Assembly (NCBI GenBank): GCA_963665395.2
Contig: OY762251.1
Coordinates: forward strand, 1,922,001-1,986,000
Reading direction: 5' to 3'
Origin: Bin87 sp963665395
Lineage (GTDB): Bacteria; Chloroflexota; Dehalococcoidia; Lucifugimonadales; UBA3495
Length of the DNA: 64,000 bases
Both the position numbers and the translations under genes were made by a program. Under the pieces are notes generated by a model that saw only the letters and a program-made list of their open reading frames with translations, did no database searches and had not been told where the DNA came from. Positions 23,516-31,691 of this stretch are shown one piece after another (position 1 is the stretch's first letter; each line of letters begins with the position of its first letter).

Positions 23516-23553
23516 CCGCTAGGTCGCAGGTTCGAATCCTGCCGGGGGAGCCA
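23477..23553 (+). pseudogene. tRNA-Asn-like fragment C
   Basis: A third damaged copy, dispersed 460 bases from B and fused to the end of the GIY-YIG gene. It has the same missing 5' acceptor strand and the same palindrome in place of the anticodon, and an intact T arm and CCA. Confidence 0.85.
23497..23511. repeat. Mini-palindrome in tRNA fragment C
   Basis: Family A, spacer GGA. It provides codons in the GIY-YIG frame (GGRAGPPEAD) up to its stop at 23513-23515. Confidence 0.9.
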
Positions 23554-23895
23554 TTTGCTGCTTGCAGCGCCGGGGTGGCCAGCGGCGGATCAGGCCACCA
23601 ACCCGTCAATGGCGCTATCACCCCGGAACCGTTCCCCGTTGCGGCGGTCGCGTTCCTTCACCCGGCAGTCCACGCCCTGGTCCCCTTCGCTGTCCGCGCG
23701 ACGGTCGGCAATGCGTCCGGGGCCTAAAAACGCGCGAAATGGCCCAATCGGTCCTTCCAATCTCTTGAGACCCGCGCTATCCCATCGTCAGAATCCGCCC
23801 ACGCGTTGGAACCCGGATGGAGCGCCGACGCTCAACGCCTCCCGCATCCGCCGGTGGCGGCCGGGGCGCACACCCAAAATGCCAAGGATTTCATC
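23554..23895. other. No gene assigned; repeat tail and an uncertain minus-strand frame
   Basis: 23554-23588 repeats the tail after fragment B. On the minus strand an open frame of about 60 codons ends with TGA near 23594 (residues GPGRIADRR...SAIDGLVA). It has no ATG with a binding site and no family I know, so I leave it as unassigned. Confidence 0.35.
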
Positions 23896-24234
23896 ATGGC
23901 TTTCGGAAGTCGTCGCGAGGATACCACGTGGGTCATCCAGACCGAGGAGCGTCTGGATAGCGGCAACGCCCGGACTCTCTACGACCTGCTTGACGCCGCT
24001 ACTGAATCCCCGGGACAGTCTGTGGTCATTGACATGGAAGACCTGGTGTACATCAGCAGCGCCGGGCTGAGGGCCATCTTGCAGGCAGTCCGCAAGACGG
24101 AGCGGCAGCATTCCAAATTAGCCCTGTGCTCGCTGTCGGAAGACGTGCGGGACGTGTTTGAGACCAGCGGCTTCGACCAGTTGATCGACATCCACCCGTC
24201 CTGCCCGGAAGCCGTGGCGGCCTTCGGACGTTGA
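23896..24234 (+). CDS. STAS-domain anti-sigma factor antagonist
   Basis: A 112-residue SpoIIAA/RsbV-like protein. The core is ERLDSGNARTLYDLLDAATESPGQSVVIDMEDLVYISSAGLRAILQAVRKTERQHSKLALCSL, where Ser in YISSAGLR is the usual phosphorylation site. Such proteins bind an anti-sigma kinase when unphosphorylated. No RsbW-type kinase or sigma factor is adjacent, so the partner is unlinked. The ATG follows AAGGA by 9 bases; earlier in-frame codons have no family content. Confidence 0.88.
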   Translation: MAFGSRREDTTWVIQTEERLDSGNARTLYDLLDAATESPGQSVVIDMEDLVYISSAGLRAILQAVRKTERQHSKLALCSLSEDVRDVFETSGFDQLIDIHPSCPEAVAAFGR

Positions 24235-24242
24235 GCCGCCGG

Positions 24243-24734
24243 TCAGGAGATAGGCCCAACGGTATTTTTCATCCCACCATCCCAATGCCATAAGCTCTGG
24301 CGCCCGATGGCCGGGATCGGCTCGGCCAGTGGTCTCACCTCAGTGAGAAACCACAACCAGCGTCCGGGGCTGAAATCGCCCCACGGGTCGATACGGCTTT
24401 TTCCCTTGCCAATGGCGCGGCCGGCCTCCGTGCCGGGTTCGTGCGTCGCGTAGTTCTCTGCGAGGTTGACCCGTTCCACCCTGGCCATGCCGGCGAGGGT
24501 TGCGGTTGCCACCACCATACCGGCGGGAATTACGCCGCGCCAATCCTCTCCCATGCGTGCGACCATCGCGGCGTCAATAGCCGGGCCGGGCTCTCGCGCC
24601 ACCAATTTGGCGGCGTGGACGGCGATGGTCCGCTCAAGCAGGCGGACTGGCGCCGGCCAGGACCGCGTTTCCACCGTCTTGATCCCCAGGGCGATCAGCG
24701 ACGCCCAGGGCTGGTGCAGCGTAATGGCGTACAT
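24243..24734 (-). CDS. ASCH-domain protein
   Basis: A 163-residue protein with the ASCH (PUA-like) fold: MYAITLHQPWASLIALGIKTVETRSWPAP at the start and WLWFLTEVRPLAEPIPAIGRQSLWHWD at the end. ASCH domains bind RNA or nucleotides; some act as N4-acetylcytidine amidohydrolases. The short N-terminal motif QPWASLI with KTVETRSW is characteristic. It runs convergent to the STAS gene, with eight bases between stops. Exact substrate unknown. Confidence 0.85.
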   Translation of the reverse strand: MYAITLHQPWASLIALGIKTVETRSWPAPVRLLERTIAVHAAKLVAREPGPAIDAAMVARMGEDWRGVIPAGMVVATATLAGMARVERVNLAENYATHEPGTEAGRAIGKGKSRIDPWGDFSPGRWLWFLTEVRPLAEPIPAIGRQSLWHWDGGMKNTVGPIS

Positions 24735-24768
24735 CGCGTACCCGTTTAGATAGTTTGGTTGCTAATCC

Positions 24769-24831
24769 GTCATTCCGACGAAAGCCGGAGTCCAGAAAAC
24801 ACTGCCGGATTCCGGCTTTCGCCGGAATGAC
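24769..24831. repeat. REP pair, GTCATTCC type
   Basis: Two inverted arms, GTCATTCCGACGAAAGCCGG and GGCTTTCGCCGGAATGAC, around a 20-base centre. It lies between the ASCH gene start and the end of narK. Confidence 0.85.
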
Positions 24832-24860
24832 GAGATGGTATTTCAAAATGCTAACCCAGG

Positions 24861-26222
24861 CTAGTCAGCGGCTGACGGGGCCAAACCGGCCCGGTCGGCC
24901 AGCGCCAGGTCAATCGCGCGCCTTTCCGCCCGCTCCGTTTCCGGCGAGAAGCGCACCGCCAGTACCAGCGTCGAGGCCAGCATCACCGCGACGCCCACGA
25001 TGAGGAGCGCGTCGGCGTAGCCCAGGTTCTCGGAGCGAAAGAGGAACCCAAAGGCCACCGCGCCGGCGTTGCCCCCCGCGCCGACAATGCCCGCCACCGA
25101 ACCCAGCGCCTTGCGGTTGATGAACGGCACCACCGAGAAAGTCGCGCCTTCCGACATCTGCACGAACAGGCTGAATACGATCATCGCGCCCACGGCCAGG
25201 AACAGCGTCGCCATCTGGGAAAACAGGATCAGCGCCAGTCCTTCTACCAGCAGCACGCCGCCCAGGAACATCACCCGTCCCTTCAATCCGAAGCGGATGC
25301 CCATTTTGTCGCCAAACATCCCGCCCAGGGTGCGGGCGAAGATATTCATCAAGCCAAACGTTCCGGCGATGATGCCGGCCGTAGCCAGGTTCAGCTCAAA
25401 ACGGTCGTAATAGTACAAGGCCGCGATGTTGTTGATGGTCAGCTCCACGCCGAAGCAGGCCCCGTAGATGACGAACAGCGCCCAGACCCGCGGGTCTTTG
25501 GCGGCTTCGAGAAACGAGCCTTTCGACGCCGCCCCGGAGGGCATCAACCCACGCGCCCGCAGTTCCCGGTAGTTCCCCTGCGGGCAGTCCTGCGTGAAGC
25601 AGTAGTAGGACACGCCCACCAGCAGCAGGGCCGCGCCCGGTATCACCATGGCGATGCGCCAACCAAAAACTTCGCCCACACCGAACATCAGCACGCCGGC
25701 AAAGACCAGCGGCATTGCCATCTGGGTGACGCCGCCGCCCATGTTGCCCCAGCCGGCGGTGGTGGCGTTGGCCGTACCCACCACGTTGGGCGCGAACATC
25801 ACCGAGGTATGGTACTGGGTGATGACGAAGGACGCGCCGATTACGCCAATGGCCAGGCGGAACAGCAGGAACGCCTCGTAGCTCTGGGCCAGCCCGATGC
25901 ACATCACCGGAATTGAGCCGAATACCAGCAACCCGCTGTAGGCCAGCCGGGGGCCGATGCGGTCGCACAGCCAGCCAAAAACCAGGCGGGCTACGATGGT
26001 AATCGCCACCGACGCGATGATGGTGTTGCCAATCTGCTCCTTGGACAGCAGCAGATCCTCGCGGACCACGGCCAGCAGCGGCGCGATGCCGAACCATCCG
26101 AAAAAGCACAGGAAAAAGGCGAACCAGGTCAGGTGGAACGTCCGCATCTGCGGCGCGGCCAGGCTGAACAGGCGTATCCGGGTGGCTTTCCCGCCGTCCA
26201 CGGCGGCATTCAGCAGGCTCAT
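24861..26222 (-). CDS. narK: Nitrate/nitrite transporter, NarK/NasA type
   Basis: A 453-residue MFS transporter with 12 membrane segments. Both nitrate-signature glycine-rich segments are present: AGWGNMGGGVTQ in TM5 and GAGGNAGAVAFGFLF in TM11. The conserved Arg in TM2 (VARLVFGWLCDRIGPR) and TM8 (FARTLGGMFGDKMG) are also present. It imports nitrate for the assimilatory enzymes encoded upstream on the same strand. The start at 26222 (MSLLNAA) has GGAGATGAGA upstream; an extension to 26438 overlaps nirD and is not used. Confidence 0.92.
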   Translation of the reverse strand: MSLLNAAVDGGKATRIRLFSLAAPQMRTFHLTWFAFFLCFFGWFGIAPLLAVVREDLLLSKEQIGNTIIASVAITIVARLVFGWLCDRIGPRLAYSGLLVFGSIPVMCIGLAQSYEAFLLFRLAIGVIGASFVITQYHTSVMFAPNVVGTANATTAGWGNMGGGVTQMAMPLVFAGVLMFGVGEVFGWRIAMVIPGAALLLVGVSYYCFTQDCPQGNYRELRARGLMPSGAASKGSFLEAAKDPRVWALFVIYGACFGVELTINNIAALYYYDRFELNLATAGIIAGTFGLMNIFARTLGGMFGDKMGIRFGLKGRVMFLGGVLLVEGLALILFSQMATLFLAVGAMIVFSLFVQMSEGATFSVVPFINRKALGSVAGIVGAGGNAGAVAFGFLFRSENLGYADALLIVGVAVMLASTLVLAVRFSPETERAERRAIDLALADRAGLAPSAAD

Positions 26223-26248
26223 TCTCTCATCTCCTCGCGGCCGGCCAA

Positions 26249-26620
26249 TCAGGCCCCACGCAGCCCAACGACGATTTCTCCGGTTTCGCTCAACGAGACC
26301 GGGTAGATCAACAGCGCCGGGCAATCGTTGCCCAGCGGCTCGCCCGTCTCCAGATTGAACTTGAAGTTGTGCAGGGGGCATATCAAAGCGCCGCCGCCAA
26401 TCAGCCCGTCGGCCAGCGGTCCCGCCCGGTGTGGACACTCCGCCTGCGTTGCGAACACTCGCCCCTGCCGGCTGCGGAACACCGCGATGGCCGTGCCCCC
26501 AATCTCGAACCGACGGCCCTCTCCCAGCGGTATCTGCGCCGCGCTGCCCAGGTTGTGCGTTGTTGCTCCGCTCATGTCGGTCACGGAAAATGCTTCCGGC
26601 GTCTTCGTGATGAGTACCAT
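26249..26620 (-). CDS. nirD: Nitrite reductase small subunit, Rieske NirD
   Basis: About 123 residues with a Rieske [2Fe-2S] site: CPHRAGPLADG and CPLHNFKFNLETG supply Cys-His and Cys-His ligands. This resembles NirD with intact ligands; many NirD proteins have lost them. It is the small subunit or electron partner of NirB, whose gene ends five bases before it. The start at 26620 (MVLITKTPE) is used; MSGATTHN further in is another option. Confidence 0.88.
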   Translation of the reverse strand: MVLITKTPEAFSVTDMSGATTHNLGSAAQIPLGEGRRFEIGGTAIAVFRSRQGRVFATQAECPHRAGPLADGLIGGGALICPLHNFKFNLETGEPLGNDCPALLIYPVSLSETGEIVVGLRGA

Positions 26621-26624
26621 GGCC

Positions 26625-29102
26625 CTACCTCGCTGCGACCATCGGCGTCGCTGATGCCGCCGGCGCGGTGACAAACTGGTTGGGATGCACCGGCGCGCCG
26701 GCTTCCAGCCAGGGATCCCGGTAGGCGTCCACGGCGGCCTGCATATCCCGGTCCAGCCGGTCGCAGATGCCCTCGCTGTCCTCCACCAGAATCTGCCGCA
26801 GCCGCTCTATCCCCATTCGCTCCACGAAATCGTAGGTTCGTTCCAGGTAGCGGGCGTTCTCCCGGTAGTGCTGCATGAACCGGCCCATCATCAGCACGGT
26901 CGCGTCGTGGGTGTCGGTTACGCACAGCACGTCGCCTTTGCGCACGCGGGAGCCGGCCGCGCCGCCGATATAGACTTCCCACCTGCCGCCTTCTATCGCC
27001 GTCGCCCCCACGTCCTTGGTGGTGGACTCGGCGCAGTTGCGCGGGCAGCCCGAAACGGCCAGTTTCATCTTGTGCGGGCTTTCGATGCCCTGGAACCGCT
27101 TTTCGATCTTGACGCCCAGGCCCGTGCTGTCGCCCACGCCAAACCGGCAGAATTCCGTGCCCACGCAGGTCTTGCAGGTGCGGAACGCCTTGGTGTAGGC
27201 GTGGCCGGAGGGCATACCCACTTCTTGCCATACCTCCGGCAGATGTTCCTTGGGAATGCCCAGCAGGTCGATGCGCTGCCCGCCGGTTATCTTCACCATC
27301 TTGGCCTGATACTTCTCGGCGGCGTCGGCGATGCGGCGCAGTTGGTCGGGGGTGGTGACGCCACCGTAGATCCGAGGCACTACGCTGAAGGTGCCGTCGT
27401 TCTGGATGTTGGCGTGGACCCGGTCATTGATGAACCGGGCATCCCGCTCGTCCTCGTACTCGGCGCCCCAGATAGTCCGCAGCAGCGAGGCCAGGCCCAG
27501 CTTGCTGCCGGCATCCTCCTTGCCCCCGGCCAGGGCCTCGAAGACCTGGGAAACGCTCTTAAGCGCCATGGCCTTGATCGCGCCCACCAGTTCCGGCTTG
27601 GTCAGGGGAATGCCGGGCACGTAGTAGTGAGCCGAGGGATCATCGGCCACCAGCCCGTCGGCGGCCAGTTCCAGGATGGCCTGCACCTGCGTCTTGCAGG
27701 AACCGCACCCCGTGCCGGCCCGCGTCGCGTCGCAAACCGCTTTCAGGCTGCGGCATCCGCTATCGACGGCGGCGATAATCTTGCCTTTGGTCACGCCGTT
27801 GCAGTTGCAAATCTGCGCGTCGTCAGGCAGATCCGCCACGTTGAGAGTTGGGCCGGCGTCGGCGGCCAGGGGGAACAGCAGCTCCGAGCGGTTCTCGGGC
27901 AGGGCCTCGCCCCGGTCGAAGGCTTGCAGCACCCGGGGCATCGCCAGGCCGTCGCCCAGCAGGATGGCCCCGGTAACCTTGCCATCCCGGACGATGACCT
28001 TCTTGTACACGTTGCGGTTGGGCTCCACGTAGGTCACCACCTCGTCGTCTTCGTCGCGGGGGTCCTTATCGCCGGCCACCGCCAGCTCCACGCCCATGAC
28101 CTTCAGCTTGGTGGAGACCCGGGAGCCGGCATACGCCGAGTCGGCGTTGCGTCCGGTCAGCCGCTCGGCCAGTACGCGGGCCTGTTCCCAGAGGGGCGCG
28201 ACCAGGCCATACACCTGCCCCCGGTGTTCGGCGCACTCGCCGATGGCGTAGATGTCCTGGTCATTGCGGCAGGTCAGGCTGTCGTTGACCAGGATGCCGC
28301 GCCGCACGTGCAGCCCCGCCATCCGCGCCAGGTCAACGTTGGGCCGGATGCCCGCCGAGATGACCACCATGTCGCAGTCCAGCGTGTCGCCGTCCTTGAA
28401 CTGGAGGCCGGTAACGTGGCCGTTGCCCAGCACGGCGGTGGTCAGCTTTTCCAGGTGGAACCGCACCCCCGGCTCCTCCAGGCTCTGCTGCAACAGCCGA
28501 CCCGACAGCGAGTCCAGCTGCGTGTCCATGAGCCAACCCGTCAGATGCACCACGTCAACCTCCAGCCCCCGGTTCATCAGGCCCCGGGCCGCTTCCAACC
28601 CCAGCAGGCCGCCGCCGATGACGGCCGCCTGCCGCGCTCCCTGGGCGTGCTCGATGATGGCGTCGCAGTCGTCCAGGGTGCGAAACACGAATGCGCCCGG
28701 CTTGAAGCCGCCGTCCTCGTCGTGCAGGCCCTCCATAGGAGGCACGAAGGCGCTGCTTCCCGTGGCGATGACCAGCTTGTCGTAGGGCAGCAGCAGCCCG
28801 CCGGCCCCGTAGGCCATCTTGCCCTTGCGGTCAATGCCGATGGCCCGCACGCCGGCGTGCAGCGTAACCCCGTTTTCGGCGTACCAGTCCAGCGGGTTGA
28901 TGAAGATGTCATCGGCGTCGTGGGATCCGGACAGCACGCCGGAGAGCAGGATGCGGTTGTAATTCCCGCAGGACTCCTCGCCGATGACGGTGATGTCGTA
29001 TCCGCCGCCGGCGGACTGCCCGCCCAGGCTGACCATTTCCTCAACAAACCGGGCGCCGGCCATGCCGTTGCCGACCACCACCAGTTTCTGCTTTTCTGTC
29101 AT
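26625..29102 (-). CDS. nirB: Nitrite reductase [NAD(P)H] large subunit
   Basis: An 825-residue siroheme nitrite reductase reducing nitrite to ammonia. Residues 1-300 are the FAD/NAD(P)H domain (LVVVGNGMAGARFVEEM, VIGGGLLGLEAARGL). A BFD-like [2Fe-2S] domain follows (CNCNGVTKG ... GTGCGSCK). C-terminal ferredoxin-like and siroheme/[4Fe-4S] domains have TCVGTEFCRFG and SGCPRNCAES. All iron-sulfur cysteines are present. The start at MTEKQKLVVVGNG is preferred to one seven codons upstream. It lies between nitrate reductase and nirD in one operon. Confidence 0.95.
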   Translation of the reverse strand: MTEKQKLVVVGNGMAGARFVEEMVSLGGQSAGGGYDITVIGEESCGNYNRILLSGVLSGSHDADDIFINPLDWYAENGVTLHAGVRAIGIDRKGKMAYGAGGLLLPYDKLVIATGSSAFVPPMEGLHDEDGGFKPGAFVFRTLDDCDAIIEHAQGARQAAVIGGGLLGLEAARGLMNRGLEVDVVHLTGWLMDTQLDSLSGRLLQQSLEEPGVRFHLEKLTTAVLGNGHVTGLQFKDGDTLDCDMVVISAGIRPNVDLARMAGLHVRRGILVNDSLTCRNDQDIYAIGECAEHRGQVYGLVAPLWEQARVLAERLTGRNADSAYAGSRVSTKLKVMGVELAVAGDKDPRDEDDEVVTYVEPNRNVYKKVIVRDGKVTGAILLGDGLAMPRVLQAFDRGEALPENRSELLFPLAADAGPTLNVADLPDDAQICNCNGVTKGKIIAAVDSGCRSLKAVCDATRAGTGCGSCKTQVQAILELAADGLVADDPSAHYYVPGIPLTKPELVGAIKAMALKSVSQVFEALAGGKEDAGSKLGLASLLRTIWGAEYEDERDARFINDRVHANIQNDGTFSVVPRIYGGVTTPDQLRRIADAAEKYQAKMVKITGGQRIDLLGIPKEHLPEVWQEVGMPSGHAYTKAFRTCKTCVGTEFCRFGVGDSTGLGVKIEKRFQGIESPHKMKLAVSGCPRNCAESTTKDVGATAIEGGRWEVYIGGAAGSRVRKGDVLCVTDTHDATVLMMGRFMQHYRENARYLERTYDFVERMGIERLRQILVEDSEGICDRLDRDMQAAVDAYRDPWLEAGAPVHPNQFVTAPAASATPMVAAR

Positions 29103-29124
29103 CGCTACACTTCCTCTTTTCATG

Positions 29125-29152
29125 GTAGGGGCGAATAATTATTCGCCCCTAC
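29125..29152. repeat. Perfect 28-bp palindrome supplying a stop codon
   Basis: GTAGGGGCGAATAA and its exact complement, located between the nitrate reductase and nirB genes. The TAG stop of the nitrate reductase is part of the palindrome (29149-29151). Identical to the repeat nested in MITE copy 2. Confidence 0.88.
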
Positions 29153-31302
29153 GCTTGGGAATCAACGTCGGTCATGCTCTCAATTCGCGCGGCGCAGACC
29201 TTGAACTCCGGCATCCGGCTGGTTGGGTCCAGCGCCGGGTTGGTCAGGCGGTTGGCGGCCTGCTTGCCGCCCCAGTGGAAGGGGACAAACACCGTGTCCT
29301 CCCGTATCCCGCGAGTAACCTTCAGCCGGAAGTCGGCGCGACCCCGGCGCGTGGTCAACCGCACGGCATCGCCGTGGTGCAGGCCGTAGCGACGGGCGGT
29401 GGCCGGATGCACCTCCGCCACCGGCGCCGGGCTGATGTCCACCAGTTCGGCAATGCGCCGCGTCTGGGCGCCCGATTGATACTGGGCCAGGTTCCGCCCC
29501 GTGGTGAGGTACAGGGGATATTCGTCGTCCGGCGTCTCGGCGGATTCCTCGTGGCGTACCGGGAACATCCGCGCCCGCCCGCTGGCCGTGGGGAAGCTGC
29601 CGGCGAACAGGCGGGGCGTGCCCGGATGCTCGTCGTCCGGGCAGGGCCAGAACACGCCATCATTGGCGTCGATCTTCGTGTAGCTGATGCCGGAGTAATC
29701 GGCGGGACCGCCGGCCGAGGCCCGTCCCAATTCCTCGAATATCTCTTCGACGCTGCCATACTTAAAATGGCGTCCCTTGCCCAGCCGGCGGGCCAGTTCG
29801 CAAATCACGGCAACATCGTCCCAAACGCCTTCAGGAGCCGCGCACGCTTTCCGCCGGCGTATCACCCGCCCCTCCAGGTTGGTCATGGTGCCATCTTCCT
29901 CTGCCCACTGGGCCGACGGCAGCACCACGTCGGCCAGCGCCGCCGTCTCCGACCGGAAGAAGTCGGATACCACCAGGAAATCCAGCGCGCTCAGCCGTTC
30001 CGCCACGTTGTTGAGATGGGGCGCGGACACCGCTACGTTGGAACCCATCACCAGCAGCGCCCGCACGCCCTTTGATGCGTCGGAGTCCGGCCGGCCCAGG
30101 CTGTCCAGCAGTTCGTAGGCCGATTTGCCCGGCCCGGGCAGCGCGGCTTCTTCTACTCCCCACACAGCGGCCACGTGCCGGCGGGCCGCCGGGTCGTCAA
30201 TCCGCCGGTAGCCGGGCAGTTGGTCGGCCTTCTGCCCGTGTTCGCGCCCGCCCTGGCCATTGCCTTGCCCGGTGAGGCAGCCGTAACCACTGTTGGGTTT
30301 TCCCACCAGGCCCAGCGCCAGGGCCAGGTTGATGCACGCCGAGACGTTGTTCACGCCCTGCACCTGTTGCTCAGCGCCCCGTCCGGTCAGGATCATGGCC
30401 GATCCTGCTGTACCCAGCAGATGGGCCGCCCGCGTCAGCTCCGCTTCGGGCACTCCGGTAATGCGCTCCACCCGCTCCGGCCAGTATGTGGTCACCTCCG
30501 CCTTCACCCGGTCAAATCCTTCCGTCCGTTCCGCCAGGTAATCGGCGTCAGCCATCCCGTCCCTGATGACGATGTGCAGCAGCCCGTTGGCCAGGGCAGC
30601 GTCCGTGCCCGGTATCAGCCGCAGATGCAGGTCGGCGCGCTGCGCGGTGGGAGTCAGCCGGGGATCCGCCACCACCAATTTGCCGCCGCCGGCCCGCTGC
30701 TCCTCGAAATACTGCATCAGCGGCGGCATGGTTTCCGCCGAGTTGTCGCCCACCAGGAAGACCACCTTGGCGCGGGCGATGTCCGCAACGGGAAAAGGCA
30801 AACCCCGGTCAATGCCGAAAGACCGGATGCTAGCCGCCGCCGCTGATGACATACAGAAGCGGCCGTTGTAATCGATGTTGGCCGTCCGCAGCGCTACCCG
30901 CGCGAACTTGCCCAGCAGGTAGCTCTTCTCGTTGGTCAGTGACCCGCCGCCGAATATCCCCACCGCGTCGTTGCCGTACCGTTCCCGCGCGCTCTGGAAC
31001 GCGCTCACCACCCGATCCAGAGCCTCATCCCACGATGCTTCGCGCAGGTTTCCGCCGTTATCCCGCACCAGCGGGGTCGTCAGGCGTTCCGGATGGCTCA
31101 AGGTCGCCGCCGCCGTCCAGCCCTTCACGCACAGCGCCCCCCGATTCACCGGAAACGCCGGATTGCCGGCAATTGCCACGTCTCCAGCGCCATCCCCGGA
31201 CAGCGTCATAGTCATACCGCACTGGAACGCGCAGTAGGGACAGTGCGTAGCCGTCGCCTCGGACGACGGGATTGACCGGGTTGTGGGGATGCTGGTCAAC
31301 AT
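29149..31302 (-). CDS. nasC: Assimilatory nitrate reductase, molybdopterin catalytic subunit
   Basis: A 717-residue molybdopterin oxidoreductase. The N-terminal [4Fe-4S] site is CPYCAFQCGM ... RGALCVKG. Molybdopterin-binding regions include FGGGSLTNEKSYLLGKFAR, NGRFCMSSAAAASIRSFG and VFLVGDNSAETMPPLMQYF, with the C-terminal domain YPLYLTTGRNLAQYQSGAQTRR. The linkage to nirB, nirD and narK, and the size, make it an assimilatory nitrate reductase (NarB/NasC type) instead of a formate dehydrogenase. No FAD subunit is present, so electrons probably come from ferredoxin. A hairpin lies just before the ATG. Confidence 0.9.
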   Translation of the reverse strand: MLTSIPTTRSIPSSEATATHCPYCAFQCGMTMTLSGDGAGDVAIAGNPAFPVNRGALCVKGWTAAATLSHPERLTTPLVRDNGGNLREASWDEALDRVVSAFQSARERYGNDAVGIFGGGSLTNEKSYLLGKFARVALRTANIDYNGRFCMSSAAAASIRSFGIDRGLPFPVADIARAKVVFLVGDNSAETMPPLMQYFEEQRAGGGKLVVADPRLTPTAQRADLHLRLIPGTDAALANGLLHIVIRDGMADADYLAERTEGFDRVKAEVTTYWPERVERITGVPEAELTRAAHLLGTAGSAMILTGRGAEQQVQGVNNVSACINLALALGLVGKPNSGYGCLTGQGNGQGGREHGQKADQLPGYRRIDDPAARRHVAAVWGVEEAALPGPGKSAYELLDSLGRPDSDASKGVRALLVMGSNVAVSAPHLNNVAERLSALDFLVVSDFFRSETAALADVVLPSAQWAEEDGTMTNLEGRVIRRRKACAAPEGVWDDVAVICELARRLGKGRHFKYGSVEEIFEELGRASAGGPADYSGISYTKIDANDGVFWPCPDDEHPGTPRLFAGSFPTASGRARMFPVRHEESAETPDDEYPLYLTTGRNLAQYQSGAQTRRIAELVDISPAPVAEVHPATARRYGLHHGDAVRLTTRRGRADFRLKVTRGIREDTVFVPFHWGGKQAANRLTNPALDPTSRMPEFKVCAARIESMTDVDSQA

Positions 31303-31305
31303 TCA

Positions 31306-31344
31306 GGGCCTCTACAACTATCTTGCCGATAATCGTAGAGGCCC
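31306..31344 (-). promoter_or_regulatory. Hairpin at the start codon of the nitrate operon
   Basis: A perfect 10-bp stem, GGGCCTCTAC with GTAGAGGCCC, and a 19-base loop. On the operon strand it ends three bases before the ATG, so it would cover the ribosome-binding site. Read on the plus strand it is followed by TTTATT and could instead terminate incoming transcripts. Confidence 0.55.
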
Positions 31345-31691
31345 TTTATTGCGCATCGTTTTCGGAGACGTAAAAGGAAGGTTTCACCAACATTAAATTT
31401 CAATGAACCGGGTGTTAATCAGCGGTAACATACCAACGCCGGTATCAAAAGCCTCCGGAAATTAGATCAGCAGCATCCGCCATCAGGTCTATCGCATACG
31501 AAATTACAAGCCTGTCATTCCTGCGCAAGCAGGAATCCAGGAATCGTCCGGTGCATTATTCCATAATGAAGTTAACGAATTCGGCCCTGGATTCCCGCTT
31601 TCGCGGGAATGACGGTTGTGATTCGATCCGTATGCGATAGCCCTGCATCAACCATGCGGTGCCCGGTACAGTGGCCGGGAGACACGATAAC
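31345..31691. other. Intergenic region with a REP pair
   Basis: No gene seen. 31514-31613 is a REP pair: GTCATTCCTGCGCAAGCAGG at the left and ATTCCCGCTTTCGCGGGAAT at the right. The 31345-31500 part is more AT-rich and should hold the promoter of the nitrate operon, but I could not define boxes. Confidence 0.6.

Noticed and set aside
22750..23553. CRISPR array
   Set aside because: The repeats here are tRNA-derived units of about 95 bp with no regular spacers; no cas genes are present in the window.
26685..29138. An 817-codon plus-strand frame opposite nirB
   Set aside because: Shadow of nirB in GC-rich DNA; the minus-strand protein has all cofactor motifs.
29149..31302. Formate dehydrogenase
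   Set aside because: The motif set would allow it, but the linkage to nirB, nirD and narK makes nitrate reductase far more likely.
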